From positions 1 through 32,723 of IMG/VR virus record IMGVR_UViG_3300012964_000035: 32,723 nt of DNA; one strand, given 5' to 3'. The position numbers and the translations under genes are program-made. The notes under the pieces were generated by a model, which had not been told where the DNA came from, did not search any database, and saw only the letters and a list, made by a program, of their open reading frames with translations. Of the stretch, positions 1 to 7,329 are shown in pieces (position 1 is the first letter of the stretch; each line of letters opens with the position of its first letter). The stretch comes from a virus.

Positions 1-1
1 G

Positions 2-73
2 AACATCGATGCTAAACTTAGAGAAATGCTAAGTAAAGCACTATTAATTCAAGGAGTTATAGATGTCAAATAA
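2..73 (+). CDS. 3' end of an unidentified phage gene (partial)
   Basis: An open frame runs from the window edge for 23 codons and ends at TAA 71-73. It overlaps the next gene by 11 bases in a different frame, an arrangement common elsewhere in this window. The visible C-terminus (NIDAKLREMLSK...) is short and amphipathic. The body of the gene lies outside the window, so no function can be given. Confidence 0.45.
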   Translation, partial: NIDAKLREMLSKALLIQGVIDVK

Positions 74-320
74 ATTATCAGATGCAAATTTGATTAGACT
101 AAAACAATTAGTTAACGATGGAGTCCAGGTTCTCCAAGAATGCGAAGATCTTAAAACTGGCCTCAGTGAAACAGTAAAAGCAATCGCCGAAGAGCTTGAA
201 GTGAAACCAGCACAGCTCAATCGAATTATAAAAATTTCGCATAAAGCTAATTTGGGTCAGGTAGAGGCTGACTTTGAAGAAGTCAAAAGTATGTTAGATC
301 AACTCGGGAGAGGGTATTAA
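63..320 (+). CDS. dsbA: DsbA-like double-stranded DNA-binding protein
   Basis: This 85-residue, highly charged helical protein matches T4 DsbA (about 89 residues) in length and in the spacing of its C-terminal half. A run of the type EELxVxxxxxNRIIxxxHKxNxxxxEAxxEEV is shared with T4 (ELGVDGKMFNRLLALYHKDN). T4 DsbA binds double-stranded DNA near late promoters and is thought to assist late transcription. The start has a strong Shine-Dalgarno sequence, AAGGAG, at 52-57. The gene sits just upstream of DNA polymerase and is separated from it only by an inserted homing endonuclease gene on the other strand, whose 3' end overlaps this gene by 27 bases. The match was made by eye, without an alignment score. 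Confidence 0.55.
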   Translation: MSNKLSDANLIRLKQLVNDGVQVLQECEDLKTGLSETVKAIAEELEVKPAQLNRIIKISHKANLGQVEADFEEVKSMLDQLGRGY

Positions 321-1109
321 TTTACAATTGTCAAAGTGCCATCTTTTCATCTGAGAAGATCCGCCTGTCATGTTACAGTGTGGACATTTCAAGACAGGCT
401 TTGGCTTACCTTTCAGGGAATCGCTGACTTTCTGTTTGTGCTCTGTGGTAAGTGGTTTCTTTTTTATGCCTTTCTGCCACAAACTTAACTTTTTAACATG
501 TTCAGGTGACTTAGGTACACCCGTAAGAGCATTTCTTATTTTATTTTTATGGTCATCGGTCAACGGAACACCAGTCAACGGGCTCCCATTTTCCAATTTC
601 GTGTCTTTAATTTTTTGAATATGCTCTTGCGACAACGGCCGACCGCGCTGTGTTTCGGATCTCTTTTGATTTGATTCAGGAGACTGTGGTTTCCCTTGTT
701 TAGCAAGAGAAATTTTTCTACTATGTTCTTCGGTCCTCGGTGGTTTAGGTTTGCCTTTATTAGACGCAGAAATTTTTAACTTTGTATCTTCGCTCATTGG
801 TATACCAGCTTTAAGCGTACTTAGCTGCCTTTTAATCCAACCATATTGTTTATTATTGCGATCTTGCCTGCTATTACAGACTGTCATCATGTTCATTGCG
901 TAGATAAGTTTATGATTACCGGGATACATCTTGACCAGAAGTTGGTGCGCAATAAAGTGCTCCTCTGGTGTAAGTTTAACCAGATTTTCCTTATTATCGG
1001 CTCCACCCATGCATCTCGGAACAACATGATGCGTTTCGGTATAAACGTTTACAAGCGTTCTTGTAGACGCCCTAACAATTAGTGAGTTATAAATTTTGCT
1101 GTAATTCAT
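294..1109 (-). CDS. HNH homing endonuclease with NUMOD3 repeats and C-terminal zinc finger
   Basis: This is a free-standing HNH endonuclease of 271 residues. Residues 25-60 carry the HNH core: the HH pair at 27-28, VVPRCMGG, the central Asn at 42, and His at 51 and 55. Residues about 104-238 hold several NUMOD3-type repeats (S.E...KIS....GK.K) that typically contact DNA. The C-terminus has a C2HC finger (C242, C245, H258, C262), nearly the same as the one in the GIY-YIG protein at 24715-25374. It is inserted between the DsbA-like gene and DNA polymerase, a classic position for homing genes beside replication genes. The start is preceded by CGGGAT and by a GATAAATA late-type octamer on the same strand (1134-1141). 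Its 3' end overlaps the DsbA-like gene. Confidence 0.85.
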   Translation of the reverse strand: MNYSKIYNSLIVRASTRTLVNVYTETHHVVPRCMGGADNKENLVKLTPEEHFIAHQLLVKMYPGNHKLIYAMNMMTVCNSRQDRNNKQYGWIKRQLSTLKAGIPMSEDTKLKISASNKGKPKPPRTEEHSRKISLAKQGKPQSPESNQKRSETQRGRPLSQEHIQKIKDTKLENGSPLTGVPLTDDHKNKIRNALTGVPKSPEHVKKLSLWQKGIKKKPLTTEHKQKVSDSLKGKPKPVLKCPHCNMTGGSSQMKRWHFDNCKLIPSPELI

Positions 1110-1118
1110 AGATATCCC

Positions 1119-1126
1119 GATAAATA
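1119..1126 (+). promoter_or_regulatory. T4-late-like octamer GATAAATA upstream of DNA polymerase
   Basis: GATAAATA differs from the T4 late -10 consensus TATAAATA by one base. It lies about 40 bases before the polymerase ribosome-binding site. Together with 1134-1141 it forms a perfect inverted repeat of two octamers separated by 7 bases, so it may instead be one half of a divergent or two-fold site. Transcription was not tested. Confidence 0.4.
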
Positions 1127-1133
1127 CTTAATA

Positions 1134-1141
1134 TATTTATC
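1134..1141 (-). promoter_or_regulatory. Late-type promoter octamer GATAAATA for the HNH endonuclease
   Basis: Read on the minus strand this is TTGATAAATATATT, about 25 bases upstream of the HNH start codon at 1109. The same octamer precedes each of the three other minus-strand transcription units (19836-19843, 22071-22078, 25434-25441). That recurrence is the main reason for calling it a promoter. Confidence 0.55.
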
Positions 1142-1167
1142 AAGCTTTAACAAAACGGAGAAAGAAA

Positions 1168-2031
1168 ATTTATATAGATGCCCTATTTCGCCGAGGCGGC
1201 GATAGCGAAGTAATCAGGATTGTTGAGCGTGTAAACGGTAAACGCGTTTACAGAGAGTTTCCGCCTGACTATCATTTCTATCTCACCGACCCTAAAGGAT
1301 CACATAAATCAATTTACGGAGATTCCGTAAAAAAGATTGTTCCGCGCACGTTTATAGAAAAACAGAAGATACTAAAAACATTATCGAGCAATTCTCGAAA
1401 GTGGGAAAGCGATGTTGATCCCATTTTTAGATGCCTGGAACAAAATTATTCATCCGGGGATGCACCTGCATTAAATGTTGCATTCTTCGATATTGAAACC
1501 AGCTTTGATAAAGAATCAGGCTGGTCTGAAGCTTCGGATGCAAATAACTATATTACTTCTATATCTATTCATCTACAATGGTTAGACGAGCTTATATGCT
1601 TGGCAATACCACCAGATACATTATCCTGGGATGAAGCACAAACTATTGCCGATGAAGTTGGTAATGTTGTCCTGTTTGAAAAAGAAGGCGATATGCTCAA
1701 TGCATTTATGGATGTTATTGAGGATGCCGATGTATTGAGTGGTTGGAATAGTGAAGCATATGATATTCCATATGTTGTGAATCGTGTTAAGAAAGTACTC
1801 GGGAAACACGAGGCTAGAAGAATGTGTCTTTGGGAACAGGAACCCAAGGTTCGTGAATTCGAGCGAGGCGGCAAGAATTTACCAACTTATGATTTGCTTG
1901 GCAGAGTTCATGTCGATTATCTTCAATTATACAAAAAGTACAATTATGAAGAACGTCATAGTTATGCATTGAATGCTATTGCAGATATTGAGCTTGACGA
2001 AACTAAAGTCCAATACGATGGTACCTTATGA
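1168..2031 (+). CDS. 43: DNA polymerase, N-terminal and 3'-5' exonuclease part (gene 43, first fragment)
   Basis: This encodes the N-terminal domain and most of the proofreading exonuclease of a T4 gp43-like family B polymerase. Exo I is FFDIETS (D108, E110) and Exo II is WNSEAYDIPY (N194, D199). No ATG, GTG or TTG occurs in frame between the upstream stop at 1129-1131 and residue 145. The best start is ATT 1168-1170: a good Shine-Dalgarno (CGGAG, 1156-1160) lies 7 bases before it, and the resulting (M)YIDA... fits the usual N-terminus of such polymerases. The frame ends at TGA 2029-2031 after YDGTL, while the rest of the protein continues in the +1 frame from about 2018. Exo III falls in the second fragment. 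This may be a split gene, a frameshift site or a sequence error. Confidence 0.8.
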   Translation: MYIDALFRRGGDSEVIRIVERVNGKRVYREFPPDYHFYLTDPKGSHKSIYGDSVKKIVPRTFIEKQKILKTLSSNSRKWESDVDPIFRCLEQNYSSGDAPALNVAFFDIETSFDKESGWSEASDANNYITSISIHLQWLDELICLAIPPDTLSWDEAQTIADEVGNVVLFEKEGDMLNAFMDVIEDADVLSGWNSEAYDIPYVVNRVKKVLGKHEARRMCLWEQEPKVREFERGGKNLPTYDLLGRVHVDYLQLYKKYNYEERHSYALNAIADIELDETKVQYDGTL

Positions 2032-4117
2032 ATTGTATAATGACGACTTTAAGAAGTTCTTAGAATATAACATACAAGATACACGATTACTTGACAGGCT
2101 TGATAAGAAACTACAGTTTATCGATTTAGCAAACTCAATTGCACATTCCAATTGTGTTTTAATTCAAACAACAATGGGTGCAGTTGCTGTTACAGATCAA
2201 GCTGTTTTGATTGAAGCTCATGGCCGCAATCAAATCTGTCCAGATAAGAAGCATGGGAAAGATTCGGAAAGCAATCGGGCTGCGGGAGGCTGGGTTGCAA
2301 ACCCAAAGAAAGGATTGCATAAGTGGTTAGGTAGCACCGATATGAAGTCTCTGTATCCATCAGTAATACGAACACTCAATATGAGTCCTGAAACAATTGT
2401 TGGCCAACTTCGGTTAGACAGAACTAATGCTGCAATTTCAGCATGGGAATCTAAGGGTGGCAAATATACCTTTGCATCTTGGTGGAATGACAGATTTAAC
2501 GTGTTGGAGATGGAAGAATTCTTTAACAACGATATCGGTACTAAGTTGCAGCTTGATATGGAGAGTGGCGATACTTTCGAAATTACTGGTGCCGAATTGC
2601 GCCAACTAATTTTCAGTGGTGAACAACCGTGGTGTATTAGTGCCAATGGCACAATCTTCAGAACAGATGTTGACGGTGTTATTCCATCACTGTTGACACG
2701 TTGGTATAACGAGCGTAAGACCTTGCAAGGTATTATGACAAATTACCAATCTATTGAAGATAATCCTAAAATTGAAGGTATTAAAATACCTCAAGATTTG
2801 TTCACTTTAGTCGATGTTAACGATACTGACGTCAAAGCTAACCCCTACTTAGAATCAGAGGCTTTTAAGCCTAAAAAGCTGCAGGAATTAGTCACAGAAG
2901 GGCATAAAAAACGTGTGGTTCAGTATATGAATCAGCACAATCTTACAGTCAAGGATGGCAAGGCAATTAGCCGTGATCAGAGTACGTTAAAGCGTATTAT
3001 TGGATTCTGGGATAAGCGACAGTTAGTTAAGAAGATTAACTTGAACTCTGCATATGGTGCTCTGTTAAATGCGGGCAGTCGATTCTTCGATCAACGTCTG
3101 GGACAGTCGACCACCCTAACTGGACGTTCAATTACAAAACACATGGCAGCGAAGACCAATGAAATGATTGCAGGCGAATATGACCATTACGGTAAAGCAG
3201 TTGTGTATGGTGATACAGACTCTTGTTATTTCTCTGCATATCCTATTCTTAAAGATGAGATCGAACGTGGCGAAATTCTATGGACTAAAGAGAGTGTAGT
3301 AGATTTATATAACAACCTTGCAAAAGCAGTTTCTGCTACCTTTCCAGAATTCCTTGATAGAACATTTAATGTTCCTGTCAAACGTTCAACAGGTGTTATT
3401 GCAAGCTCACGTGAAGTTGTTGCCGAAAGCGGACTGTACATTGTTAAGAAGCGTTATGCCGTACTGATGTATGAAAAAGATGGTATTAGACTCGATGTTG
3501 GTGGAAAGCCGGGAAAAGTCAAGGCAATGGGCCTTGACCTAAAACGTGCTGATACTCCTAAGTTTGTGCAAGAATTCTTATCTGAGATTCTGCTTGATAC
3601 CTTGTGTGACAAGGGAGAAAATTTCGTTATTGAGAAGATTCGTAAATTCAAAGAAAAATTTGAAGATATGAAACCGTGGCAGCAAGGTACTCCTCGCGCA
3701 GTTAATAAACTATCTCATTACAGAGAAAAACTTGAAGAGTCTGGTATTAAGAAACTGCAAGGTATTGAAGTAGGGAATCTACACGTACCTGGTCACGTAA
3801 CAGCAAGTCTTGCGTGGAATCGTTTAAAGGATATTAACAATGATCAGCATGCCATGCGTATCATTGATGGTCAGAAAATTATTGTCTGTAAGTTAAAAGA
3901 AACTTCTGAGAATAGGCTCAGCAGTATTGCATATCCAGTTGATGAAGCACATTTACCTGATTGGTTCTTAACTTTACCATTTGACACAGATGGAATGCAA
4001 GCAGGTATTGTAGATAAGAAAGTTGAAAACTTAGTTGGATGCTTAAAGTGGGATTTGAGCAGAACACAGAAAGAGCATGCACATCTGGAAACTCTTTTTG
4101 ACTTCGGCGCACTGTGA
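2018..4117 (+). CDS. 43: DNA polymerase, Exo III plus palm/fingers/thumb part (gene 43, second fragment)
   Basis: This 699-residue frame continues the family B polymerase. It begins with Exo III (Y17...D21 in EYNIQDTRLLD). Palm motif A is D108-x2-SLYPS, motif B is KKINLNSAYGAL, and motif C is YGDTDS (D399, D401). A KKRY element follows at about residue 476, and the C-terminus is charged, as expected for clamp contact. All polymerase catalytic residues are present. The two fragments together give about 980 residues, somewhat more than T4 gp43 (898). The ATG at 2018 overlaps the first fragment by 14 bases and has no convincing ribosome-binding site, so independent initiation is uncertain. The join expected from homologues is DGTL-(x)-ELYNDDF. 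Confidence 0.9.
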   Translation: MVPYELYNDDFKKFLEYNIQDTRLLDRLDKKLQFIDLANSIAHSNCVLIQTTMGAVAVTDQAVLIEAHGRNQICPDKKHGKDSESNRAAGGWVANPKKGLHKWLGSTDMKSLYPSVIRTLNMSPETIVGQLRLDRTNAAISAWESKGGKYTFASWWNDRFNVLEMEEFFNNDIGTKLQLDMESGDTFEITGAELRQLIFSGEQPWCISANGTIFRTDVDGVIPSLLTRWYNERKTLQGIMTNYQSIEDNPKIEGIKIPQDLFTLVDVNDTDVKANPYLESEAFKPKKLQELVTEGHKKRVVQYMNQHNLTVKDGKAISRDQSTLKRIIGFWDKRQLVKKINLNSAYGALLNAGSRFFDQRLGQSTTLTGRSITKHMAAKTNEMIAGEYDHYGKAVVYGDTDSCYFSAYPILKDEIERGEILWTKESVVDLYNNLAKAVSATFPEFLDRTFNVPVKRSTGVIASSREVVAESGLYIVKKRYAVLMYEKDGIRLDVGGKPGKVKAMGLDLKRADTPKFVQEFLSEILLDTLCDKGENFVIEKIRKFKEKFEDMKPWQQGTPRAVNKLSHYREKLEESGIKKLQGIEVGNLHVPGHVTASLAWNRLKDINNDQHAMRIIDGQKIIVCKLKETSENRLSSIAYPVDEAHLPDWFLTLPFDTDGMQAGIVDKKVENLVGCLKWDLSRTQKEHAHLETLFDFGAL

Positions 4118-4122
4118 AATTC

Positions 4123-4151
4123 TTGACTTTCGGTCAGAGCTTTGTTAAACT
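4123..4151 (+). promoter_or_regulatory. Sigma70-like promoter, predicted leaderless start
   Basis: TTGACT (4123-4128), a 17-base spacer and TAAACT (4146-4151). Only 5 bases separate the -10 box from the ATG at 4157, so transcription should begin at or next to the start codon. There is no Shine-Dalgarno sequence. Confidence 0.6.
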
Positions 4152-4156
4152 GAACA

Positions 4157-4366
4157 ATGAACACATATTTTAACAAGCAAGCGAGAAATAGTGAATACTT
4201 CTTTATTTTGGAATCAGTAAAGAACACTAAGAAAAAAACAGTTAAGTTAGAATTACAAAAAATATCGACGGAGGCCAGGGCCTCCGTCGATATTGTTAAC
4301 TATGTATTTGTGCGATATGCAGCAAGTGGTAGTATACCAGTATTTAAATTAAAGGAAATCACATGA
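4157..4366 (+). CDS. Small hypothetical protein containing a long palindrome
   Basis: This 69-residue basic protein (MNTYFNKQARNSEYFFILES...) has no family I recognise. It is the first gene after DNA polymerase and opens a unit that continues into the sliding clamp. Its ATG lies 5 bases after a sigma70-like -10 box and has no ribosome-binding site. The codons for KISTEARASVDI coincide with a perfect 16-bp inverted repeat (4261-4294), so this stretch may be constrained by DNA or RNA structure rather than by protein function. Its stop overlaps the next start by 4 bases (ATGA). Confidence 0.6.
   Translation: MNTYFNKQARNSEYFFILESVKNTKKKTVKLELQKISTEARASVDIVNYVFVRYAASGSIPVFKLKEIT
4261..4294. repeat. 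Perfect 16-bp inverted repeat with 2-base centre
   Basis: The left arm AATATCGACGGAGGCC (4261-4276) and right arm GGCCTCCGTCGATATT (4279-4294) are exact reverse complements around AG. No T-run follows, so it is not a standard intrinsic terminator. It lies inside a small gene two genes before the sliding clamp. Confidence 0.9.
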
Positions 4367-4554
4367 ACATTACAGCAATAAGAAAAGATGATATTATTTT
4401 TATCCAGACACCGGTGGGCCAGCTACCCCCGGCCAAGGTTGAAGAACGCATTAATGAGATTAAAAAGGATTTTGGTGAATATTTTGATAATGCAATGATC
4501 ATCTTAGGTACATTAGATGAAGAGTACACGTTTGAGATTTTAAGAAAGGAATAA
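4363..4554 (+). CDS. Small hypothetical protein
   Basis: This 63-residue acidic protein (MNITAIRKDDIIFIQTPVGQLPPAKVEERINEI...) overlaps the preceding stop by 4 bases and ends 2 bases before the sliding clamp start, so it is translationally linked to the clamp. The sequence alternates short beta-like and helical segments. I recognise no motif, and a function cannot be assigned from context alone. Confidence 0.65.
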   Translation: MNITAIRKDDIIFIQTPVGQLPPAKVEERINEIKKDFGEYFDNAMIILGTLDEEYTFEILRKE

Positions 4555-4556
4555 AA

Positions 4557-5288
4557 ATGTTATTAGATGCATTAAGAGATATTGTAAAGCACACACATTC
4601 GTTGGGCTTTATTGAAATGGTAAAAGTTATCGGTACCAGTACCGATTTAAAGATTGAAACAAAAGACGACAATAATACAGTTATCATCTATGGTAATATG
4701 TATCAACCGGTTAAAGATCTTGAAAGCACCGTTGGTCTTTCTCAGATGGGTGTGCTAAAAGGTTTTATCACTATGATGCCAGAGAAAACTAATTTGTCTG
4801 TCTCGAAAGAACAAAGAAACGGTATCGATTCACCTGTCGGTGTGAAATTTGATGGAGCAGGATTTCTGGCTAACTATCGATTTATGTCGGAATCAATGAT
4901 TAATGATCAGGTTAAGGTGCCTCCATTCAAAGGTGCGTCTTGGGATATTACCATTGATCCCAGTAAGGCATCAGTTGATCGACTGAACAGTACATTTGGC
5001 GTTCTGGGAAGCCTTGAAAAAAGATTTACAGTTATTGTAGACAAAGGTAACTTAAATTTCCAAGTAGGTTCCGGCCCCACAAACAGTGTAACAACCACAT
5101 TTGCAGAAGGTGTAACAGGCAATCTAAAACACCAATGGACTTATCCATTGGGTCAGGTGCTTAGTATTCTAAAGCTTGTTGATACCTCGAATGCAAAAAT
5201 GAGTTTTTCAGATATGGGTGCTTTGAAGATTGATATTGACAGCGGTACTGGAAAATATTCTTATATTCTTCCAGCTGGCAAAGCCTAA
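4557..5288 (+). CDS. 45: Sliding clamp (gp45-like DNA polymerase processivity factor)
   Basis: This 243-residue protein is close in length to T4 gp45 (228). It resembles that family in its alternation of short helices and long strands and in segments such as VKDLESTVGLSQMGVLKGFI near residues 52-72 and the closing IDSGTGKYSYILPA, which matches the position of the T4 NYVVAL-type end. gp45 forms a ring that tethers gp43 to DNA and, in T4, also activates late transcription. The position soon after DNA polymerase supports the call. The clamp loader genes (44/62) are not in this window. The assignment rests on pattern resemblance and context and is not certain at family level. Confidence 0.72.
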   Translation: MLLDALRDIVKHTHSLGFIEMVKVIGTSTDLKIETKDDNNTVIIYGNMYQPVKDLESTVGLSQMGVLKGFITMMPEKTNLSVSKEQRNGIDSPVGVKFDGAGFLANYRFMSESMINDQVKVPPFKGASWDITIDPSKASVDRLNSTFGVLGSLEKRFTVIVDKGNLNFQVGSGPTNSVTTTFAEGVTGNLKHQWTYPLGQVLSILKLVDTSNAKMSFSDMGALKIDIDSGTGKYSYILPAGKA

Positions 5289-5557
5289 TGGATCAACTTG
5301 AGCCGGGATGCCTGGCCAGAATCATTAAATCACTCGATGGGCTTTCGGTTGGTAAGACAGTCCAGTGTATTCATATTGTAGGCACACATTCTGAATATGG
5401 AATTGTTTGGCATGTGCGCTCAAACGAAACTCTGGTGACTGAATATGGTGGTGTCGGGCACGAAGCCGATGTTCCGGCTATATGGTTGAAGAAAATCAAG
5501 CCCGGTGAGATTCCAAAAATAACAGAAATAAACATCACTAAGACCGAAAAAATCTAA
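5288..5557 (+). CDS. Hypothetical phage protein downstream of the clamp
   Basis: The ATG shares one base with the clamp stop codon (TAATG), so the two are probably co-translated. The 89-residue product is rich in beta-branched and aromatic residues (GCLARIIKSL..., YGIVWHVRS...), which suggests a small beta-barrel such as an SH3-like fold. The C-terminus is Lys/Thr-rich and likely disordered. No family is recognised. Confidence 0.65.
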   Translation: MDQLEPGCLARIIKSLDGLSVGKTVQCIHIVGTHSEYGIVWHVRSNETLVTEYGGVGHEADVPAIWLKKIKPGEIPKITEINITKTEKI

Positions 5558-5564
5558 ATATAAC

Positions 5565-7136
5565 ATGACACAAAATAGAATAAATTTTACAGAGAGACAT
5601 ATCAACGGCGGCTGGGCAAAATATTTGCCAGCCATTAGTGGGTTCTATACAACACATCTCGGTAAGGCAGCAGCCGATGAAGAGTTTATACCTAAGGATC
5701 GTATTCCAGCAAATTTTGAATTAGGCATACAAGGACTTAATTTTTTAGACGAAGATAATAGCTATTTTAATTACAAGTTTGGATTATATTCTGCAGGCCA
5801 TGCTGAAAGAAATCTTTCAAAATGTGATGATAGAGAACCTATGATTCACAGACGTGATCGTAGTAAAACTATTCTTATCGGTGACTCTGGTGGATTCCAG
5901 ATTGCTACAGGTGTTATCAAGGTTGACTGGTCCACTGTTATGACACCAGCAGGAGATAAACTAAGAGAGGAAATTCTTAGATATCTCGAACACACGGCTG
6001 ATTGGTCAATGACTCTGGATGTGCCTGCCTTTGCAGCATTGCCACCATTAAGTGAAAAGACCGGACTAACAAAATTTGAGGATTGTTTAGATGTAACTGA
6101 ATACAATCTCAAATATTTCTTAGAACATCGCATACCAGGAAAGACAAAATTTCTAAATGTTTTGTCAGGCAGCGATAATGAAAATTCTAAGACATGGTAT
6201 CAGCGTGTATCTCAGTATAGCTATCCAGACTATGTTGAAGCAATTGGATATTCGCGCGATCGTGCATTCGAAGGATGGGCATTTGCTGGTATCAATATGA
6301 AGAATATGAAAACTGTTCTTGAAAGACTTTTAGACCTTCGAGCAGACGGTTTGCTTGAGGGTAAAGATTGGATTCACTTTCTGGGTATTGGTAGATTAGA
6401 CTGGGCATGCTATTTGACATCCATTGAACGGATGTTGAAGAAGTATGATAATCCTAATATCAATATTAGTTTTGATGCTGCGTCGCCATTTGTTGCAGCA
6501 GGTGGTTACGCATTATCTTACAACTATAATTATTTCAAACCAGACCAATTAACTTATGCAATGGGCAAAGGCATTGATGATAAGGTATTGAAGGGCAGCA
6601 AAAAAGCCATGCCATTTCAAGGTCCAATTATGGAACGCCTAACCGCAGGAGATGTATGTGTTATGGGTCCTGGCGATTTGAATAAACACAACAAAGAAGG
6701 CAAGACCAGTTGGGATACCACATCATATGCACTTGTCATGGCCCACAATGTCTATAATCACATTCAAGCCATTCAGGAAATTAATCGACTTGCTGATATC
6801 GATTATGCTACACGCAAGAAAGTAGATTATCGCGATTGGTATCAAATTCGCAATAAGAAGATTAACATCAACGACTTTGTACCTAATTCTATTATTTTCT
6901 TTAACAACTTTGTTGAGGTGTTACTTGACCCAAATACAAAGAACCCGTATAATATGTTAGACGAAAATGAAGTATTTCTCGACTATATTAGCTTTGGTGA
7001 CAAGAAGCCAGTGACAACATATGGTGATCTATTTGGAAGCAACGAAGATCATAGTAATGAAGATCATACTCCTACAGTTGAAGAACTAGCGAGTTTGGAT
7101 AAAGAAGATTTAATCAATATTGACGATGAAATATGA
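5565..7136 (+). CDS. dpdA: DpdA-like 7-deazaguanine DNA transglycosylase
   Basis: This 523-residue protein belongs to the tRNA-guanine transglycosylase superfamily. It has the hallmark DSGGFQ (107-112), a second acidic site TLDVP (D152), a GIGR loop (274-277), and SFDAASP (D304) in the place of the catalytic Asp in the late half of the barrel. In phages and bacteria, relatives called DpdA swap guanine in DNA for a 7-deazaguanine base such as preQ0, which blocks restriction enzymes. Bacterial Tgt is shorter (about 375 residues) and acts on tRNA. The extra length here and the nearby queD (12032) and queE (15225) favour a DNA role. The C-terminal 30 residues are acidic. The ribosome-binding site is weak. 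Confidence 0.8.
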   Translation: MTQNRINFTERHINGGWAKYLPAISGFYTTHLGKAAADEEFIPKDRIPANFELGIQGLNFLDEDNSYFNYKFGLYSAGHAERNLSKCDDREPMIHRRDRSKTILIGDSGGFQIATGVIKVDWSTVMTPAGDKLREEILRYLEHTADWSMTLDVPAFAALPPLSEKTGLTKFEDCLDVTEYNLKYFLEHRIPGKTKFLNVLSGSDNENSKTWYQRVSQYSYPDYVEAIGYSRDRAFEGWAFAGINMKNMKTVLERLLDLRADGLLEGKDWIHFLGIGRLDWACYLTSIERMLKKYDNPNINISFDAASPFVAAGGYALSYNYNYFKPDQLTYAMGKGIDDKVLKGSKKAMPFQGPIMERLTAGDVCVMGPGDLNKHNKEGKTSWDTTSYALVMAHNVYNHIQAIQEINRLADIDYATRKKVDYRDWYQIRNKKININDFVPNSIIFFNNFVEVLLDPNTKNPYNMLDENEVFLDYISFGDKKPVTTYGDLFGSNEDHSNEDHTPTVEELASLDKEDLINIDDEI

Positions 7137-7329
7137 TCTACAATCTAAGCTTTCAACACTAGAAGCTATGATAGGTGTTCAGACTCAAAGCTTATCTCAG
7201 GGATATATGCATGGGATGTTGAATGGGCTTATTTGCGCCCATTCAATTTTTTCAAATCAGCCACCATCGTATGTATCCATGCCGAGAAAAAGAACAAAAA
7301 TTAGACACAAGAATAAGAAAGAATTATGA
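7126..7329 (+). CDS. Small conserved phage protein
   Basis: I chose ATG 7126, giving 67 residues and an 11-base overlap with the DpdA-like gene; a TTG two codons earlier is also possible. The protein has a helical N-terminal half (KYDLQSKLSTLEAMIGVQ..., GYMHGMLNGLICAHSIF) and a very basic tail (RKRTKIRHKNKK). The tail suggests nucleic-acid contact, but I cannot name a function. Its stop overlaps the next start by 4 bases. Confidence 0.6.
   Translation: MKYDLQSKLSTLEAMIGVQTQSLSQGYMHGMLNGLICAHSIFSNQPPSYVSMPRKRTKIRHKNKKEL

Noticed and set aside
370-618. Open frame on the + strand opposite the HNH gene
   Set aside because: It is the antisense shadow of the NUMOD3 coding region and has no ribosome-binding site.
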